A stretch of DNA of 15,106 nt, from assembly GCA_937958105.1 (NCBI GenBank), contig CALFXJ010000018.1, forward strand, positions 1-15,106, written 5' to 3'. The notes under the pieces were generated by a model. That model was not told the origin of the DNA and made no database searches. It saw only the letters and a program-made list of their open reading frames with translations. The position numbers were made by a program, and so were the translations under genes. Source of the DNA: an uncultured Cellvibrio sp. (GTDB taxonomy: Bacteria; Pseudomonadota; Gammaproteobacteria; Pseudomonadales; Cellvibrionaceae). This document shows, piece by piece, positions 13,365 through 15,106 of this stretch (positions within the stretch are counted from its first letter, which is position 1; each line of letters starts with the position of its first letter).

Positions 13365-14915
13365 TTAAATTCCATCACGCTGCGGATGTGATTTTCCCGT
13401 ACGAGAACATAATAGATTCAGTGCATGCAGGTAAGCCTTGGCTGAGGCTGTGACGATATCTGTATCAGCTCCGACACCATTCACTATCACACCACCTTTC
13501 TCGAGTCTCACGGTGACGTCCCCCTGGGAGTCTGTACCTTCAGTTATAGCATTTACTGAATACAGCTGGAGATGCGCACCACTTCCTGCAATTTTCTCTA
13601 TGGCCTTAAAGGTTGCATCAACCGGCCCGCTGCCTTGTGCTTCGGTACTCTTCGCCGAACCATTCACAGAGACAACCAGTTTGGCATGAGGTGAGGTCCC
13701 TGTCTTACAGGCAATCTCTATCTCGCCAAGTTTATACACTTCCTGCAAAGTATGAGGCTGGGTATCACTAACCAAAGCCTGAAGATCTTCATCAAATATT
13801 TCGTGTTTTTTATCGGCAAGCTCTTTGAAACTGGCAAAGACGGCATTGAATGCTTCGCTGTCTGAGAAGGTTATACCAAGCGCTTCAAATCTTGCTTTAA
13901 CTGCAGCCCGGCCCGAGTGTTTACCCAGCACTAATTTATTGGTATTCCAACCCACATCTTCCGCACGCATGATCTCATATGTTTCGCGATGCTTAAGAAT
14001 GCCATCTTGGTGAATGCCCGATTCATGAGCAAAGGCATTTGCTCCCACAATCGCTTTGTTTGGCTGAACCGGAAACCCTGTGATGCTGGAAACCAGTCTG
14101 GAGGTGGGAACTATGTGGGTGGTATCAATCACAGTTTCAACAGGCATGAGATCTTTGCGGGTTTTCACCGCCATGACGACTTCTTCCAGCGCAGCATTTC
14201 CTGCACGCTCTCCCAGTCCATTAATCGTACATTCTACTTGACGCGCCCCATGCATGACCGCCGAAAGTGAGTTGGCTACGGCTAAGCCAAGATCGTTATG
14301 GCAATGAGTGGAAAAGATTGCTTTATCTGAGTTGGGAATAGCTTCAATAAGCCGCTTAAAAAGCATCCCGTATTCACCTGGCTCGCCATATCCCACAGTA
14401 TCTGGCAGATTAATGGTCCTCGCTCCAGCAGCAATAACAGCCTCAATAATTCGACACATAAATTCGAATTCCGACCTGCTGGCATCCTCTAGGGAAAATT
14501 CCACGTCGTCCGTAAACTGGCGAGCCAGTTTCACTGCTGCCACCGCCTGTTCCAAAACCCTGGGTGGCTCCATCTGCAGCTTATACTTCATGTGAATAGC
14601 TGAGGTGGCTATAAAAGTATGGATACGCCCGGAGTTAGCAGGTTTAAGTGCCTCTGCCGCCCGTTCGATATCGCCTTTAACCGCCCTCGCCAAACTGCAT
14701 ATAGTAGAGTCCTTAACGGCTTCAGCCACTGCTCGAACAGATTCAAAGTCGCCTGGGCTCGCAATCGCAAAGCCGGCTTCAATCACATCTACCCGCAGCT
14801 TCTCCAGCATCCGAGCGATACGTACTTTTTCATCGCGTGTCATCGACGCTCCAGGGCTTTGCTCCCCATCACGCAATGTCGTGTCGAATATAACCAGCTT
14901 GTCTTTGATCATCAT
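13365..14915 (-). CDS. leuA: 2-Isopropylmalate synthase
   Basis: 516 aa enzyme condensing acetyl-CoA with 2-oxoisovalerate, the first committed step of leucine synthesis. The TIM-barrel domain shows FDTTLRDGEQSPGAS (from residue 10; R15 and metal ligand D16), the DTVGYGEPGEYG stretch, the metal-binding HCHNDLGLA, and NGLGERAGNAALEE. HESGIHQDGILKH and LGKHSGRAA follow. From about residue 390 the C-terminal regulatory domain for leucine feedback is complete (DATFKAIEKI, GVGADTDIVTASAKAYL). Length equals the E. coli/Neisseria form (about 520 aa). The ATG at 14915, followed by another at 14912, has TGGAATTC just upstream; a GTG at 14924 is possible but would consume that ribosome site. First gene of a run with the holD-like gene and rimI. 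No leucine leader peptide or attenuator is visible in the short upstream region. Confidence 0.97.
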   Translation of the reverse strand: MMIKDKLVIFDTTLRDGEQSPGASMTRDEKVRIARMLEKLRVDVIEAGFAIASPGDFESVRAVAEAVKDSTICSLARAVKGDIERAAEALKPANSGRIHTFIATSAIHMKYKLQMEPPRVLEQAVAAVKLARQFTDDVEFSLEDASRSEFEFMCRIIEAVIAAGARTINLPDTVGYGEPGEYGMLFKRLIEAIPNSDKAIFSTHCHNDLGLAVANSLSAVMHGARQVECTINGLGERAGNAALEEVVMAVKTRKDLMPVETVIDTTHIVPTSRLVSSITGFPVQPNKAIVGANAFAHESGIHQDGILKHRETYEIMRAEDVGWNTNKLVLGKHSGRAAVKARFEALGITFSDSEAFNAVFASFKELADKKHEIFDEDLQALVSDTQPHTLQEVYKLGEIEIACKTGTSPHAKLVVSVNGSAKSTEAQGSGPVDATFKAIEKIAGSGAHLQLYSVNAITEGTDSQGDVTVRLEKGGVIVNGVGADTDIVTASAKAYLHALNLLCSRTGKSHPQRDGI

Positions 14916-14947
14916 GAATTCCACGTCAGCAACCGAACAATACTTAG

Positions 14948-14953
14948 ATTATA
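14948..14953 (-). promoter_or_regulatory. Probable -10 element of the leuA operon
   Basis: On the minus strand this reads TATAAT, 32 bases before the leuA start codon, leaving a leader of only about 25 bases. The -35 region at 17 bp (TGTCTT) is weak. Confidence 0.45.
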
Positions 14954-15082
14954 AGGCAGCAACGCACCTTAAGACATGGGTAAGAAAGGATGTAGAACGG
15001 CGTGTGTGTGCAGCTATCGCTTGTCTTGATCTGACGCAGACCAGTCCCATCCGACAGTTTTCCTGCTTATTCGCCCGCAAAG

Positions 15083-15095
15083 AAAAAGCCCCGCC
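15083..15095 (-). terminator. Probable half of a terminator cut by the window edge
   Basis: Five A followed by GCCCCGCC looks like the left arm of a G/C-rich hairpin with its A/T flank. On the minus strand it would be GGCGGGGC followed by five T, the end of a transcript coming from beyond the window. The partner arm lies outside, so this is inferred. Confidence 0.35.
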
Positions 15096-15106
15096 TGATA
15101 ACAGAC

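Noticed and set aside
14925..15082. Leucine leader peptide or attenuator before leuA
   Set aside because: No short Leu-rich frame or terminator hairpin is found between the likely -10 and the start codon; the leader would be only about 25 bases.

Overview
The window looks like chromosomal core-genome DNA from a gammaproteobacterium of the Cellvibrio/Pseudomonas type. The evidence is a CTGT-N8-ACAG LexA operator in front of dinB, a RegB/RegA (RoxS/RoxR-like) redox two-component pair, an E. coli-length 2-isopropylmalate synthase, a holD-like gene directly before rimI, and an AlgP-style Lys/Ala-rich histone-like protein. The genus is inferred from gene content only. I see no tRNA, rRNA, CRISPR array, insertion sequence or prophage gene.

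Layout from left to right. (1) dinB (DNA polymerase IV) on the minus strand, with a perfect palindromic LexA box just before its start. (2) A gene-poor stretch of about 690 bp that becomes very AT-rich and leads into a plus-strand gene for a histone H1-like protein built on an 11-residue Lys/Ala repeat. This gene ends at a bidirectional terminator shared with the convergent gene. (3) A minus-strand pair: a stand-alone cyclic-nucleotide-binding-domain protein, followed by a YcgR-like PilZ protein with intact c-di-GMP motifs. (4) A plus-strand gene for an exported protein that joins a chalcone-isomerase-like domain, a Pro/Ala/Lys linker and a TonB C-terminal domain, ending at another bidirectional terminator. 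(5) A minus-strand run: MATE transporter, prfC (release factor 3), a small one-helix membrane protein, and an unrecognised 186-residue protein. (6) Divergent from the MATE gene, a regB-regA pair with overlapping start and stop codons. (7) Convergent with regA at 2 bp distance, a minus-strand leuA - holD-like - rimI run. The window ends in the leuA upstream region.

How the genes relate. Most are housekeeping: SOS translesion synthesis, translation termination, leucine synthesis, replisome clamp-loader accessory, ribosomal protein acetylation. The parts that suggest less-described biology are the chalcone-isomerase-like/TonB fusion, the hendecad-repeat DNA-binding protein, the neighbouring cNMP and c-di-GMP receptor proteins, and the long, poorly conserved psi-like protein. 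I found no clear case of a wholly new multi-gene system; these are single-gene or two-gene oddities. All functional calls come from reading motifs by eye, and no database search was run.
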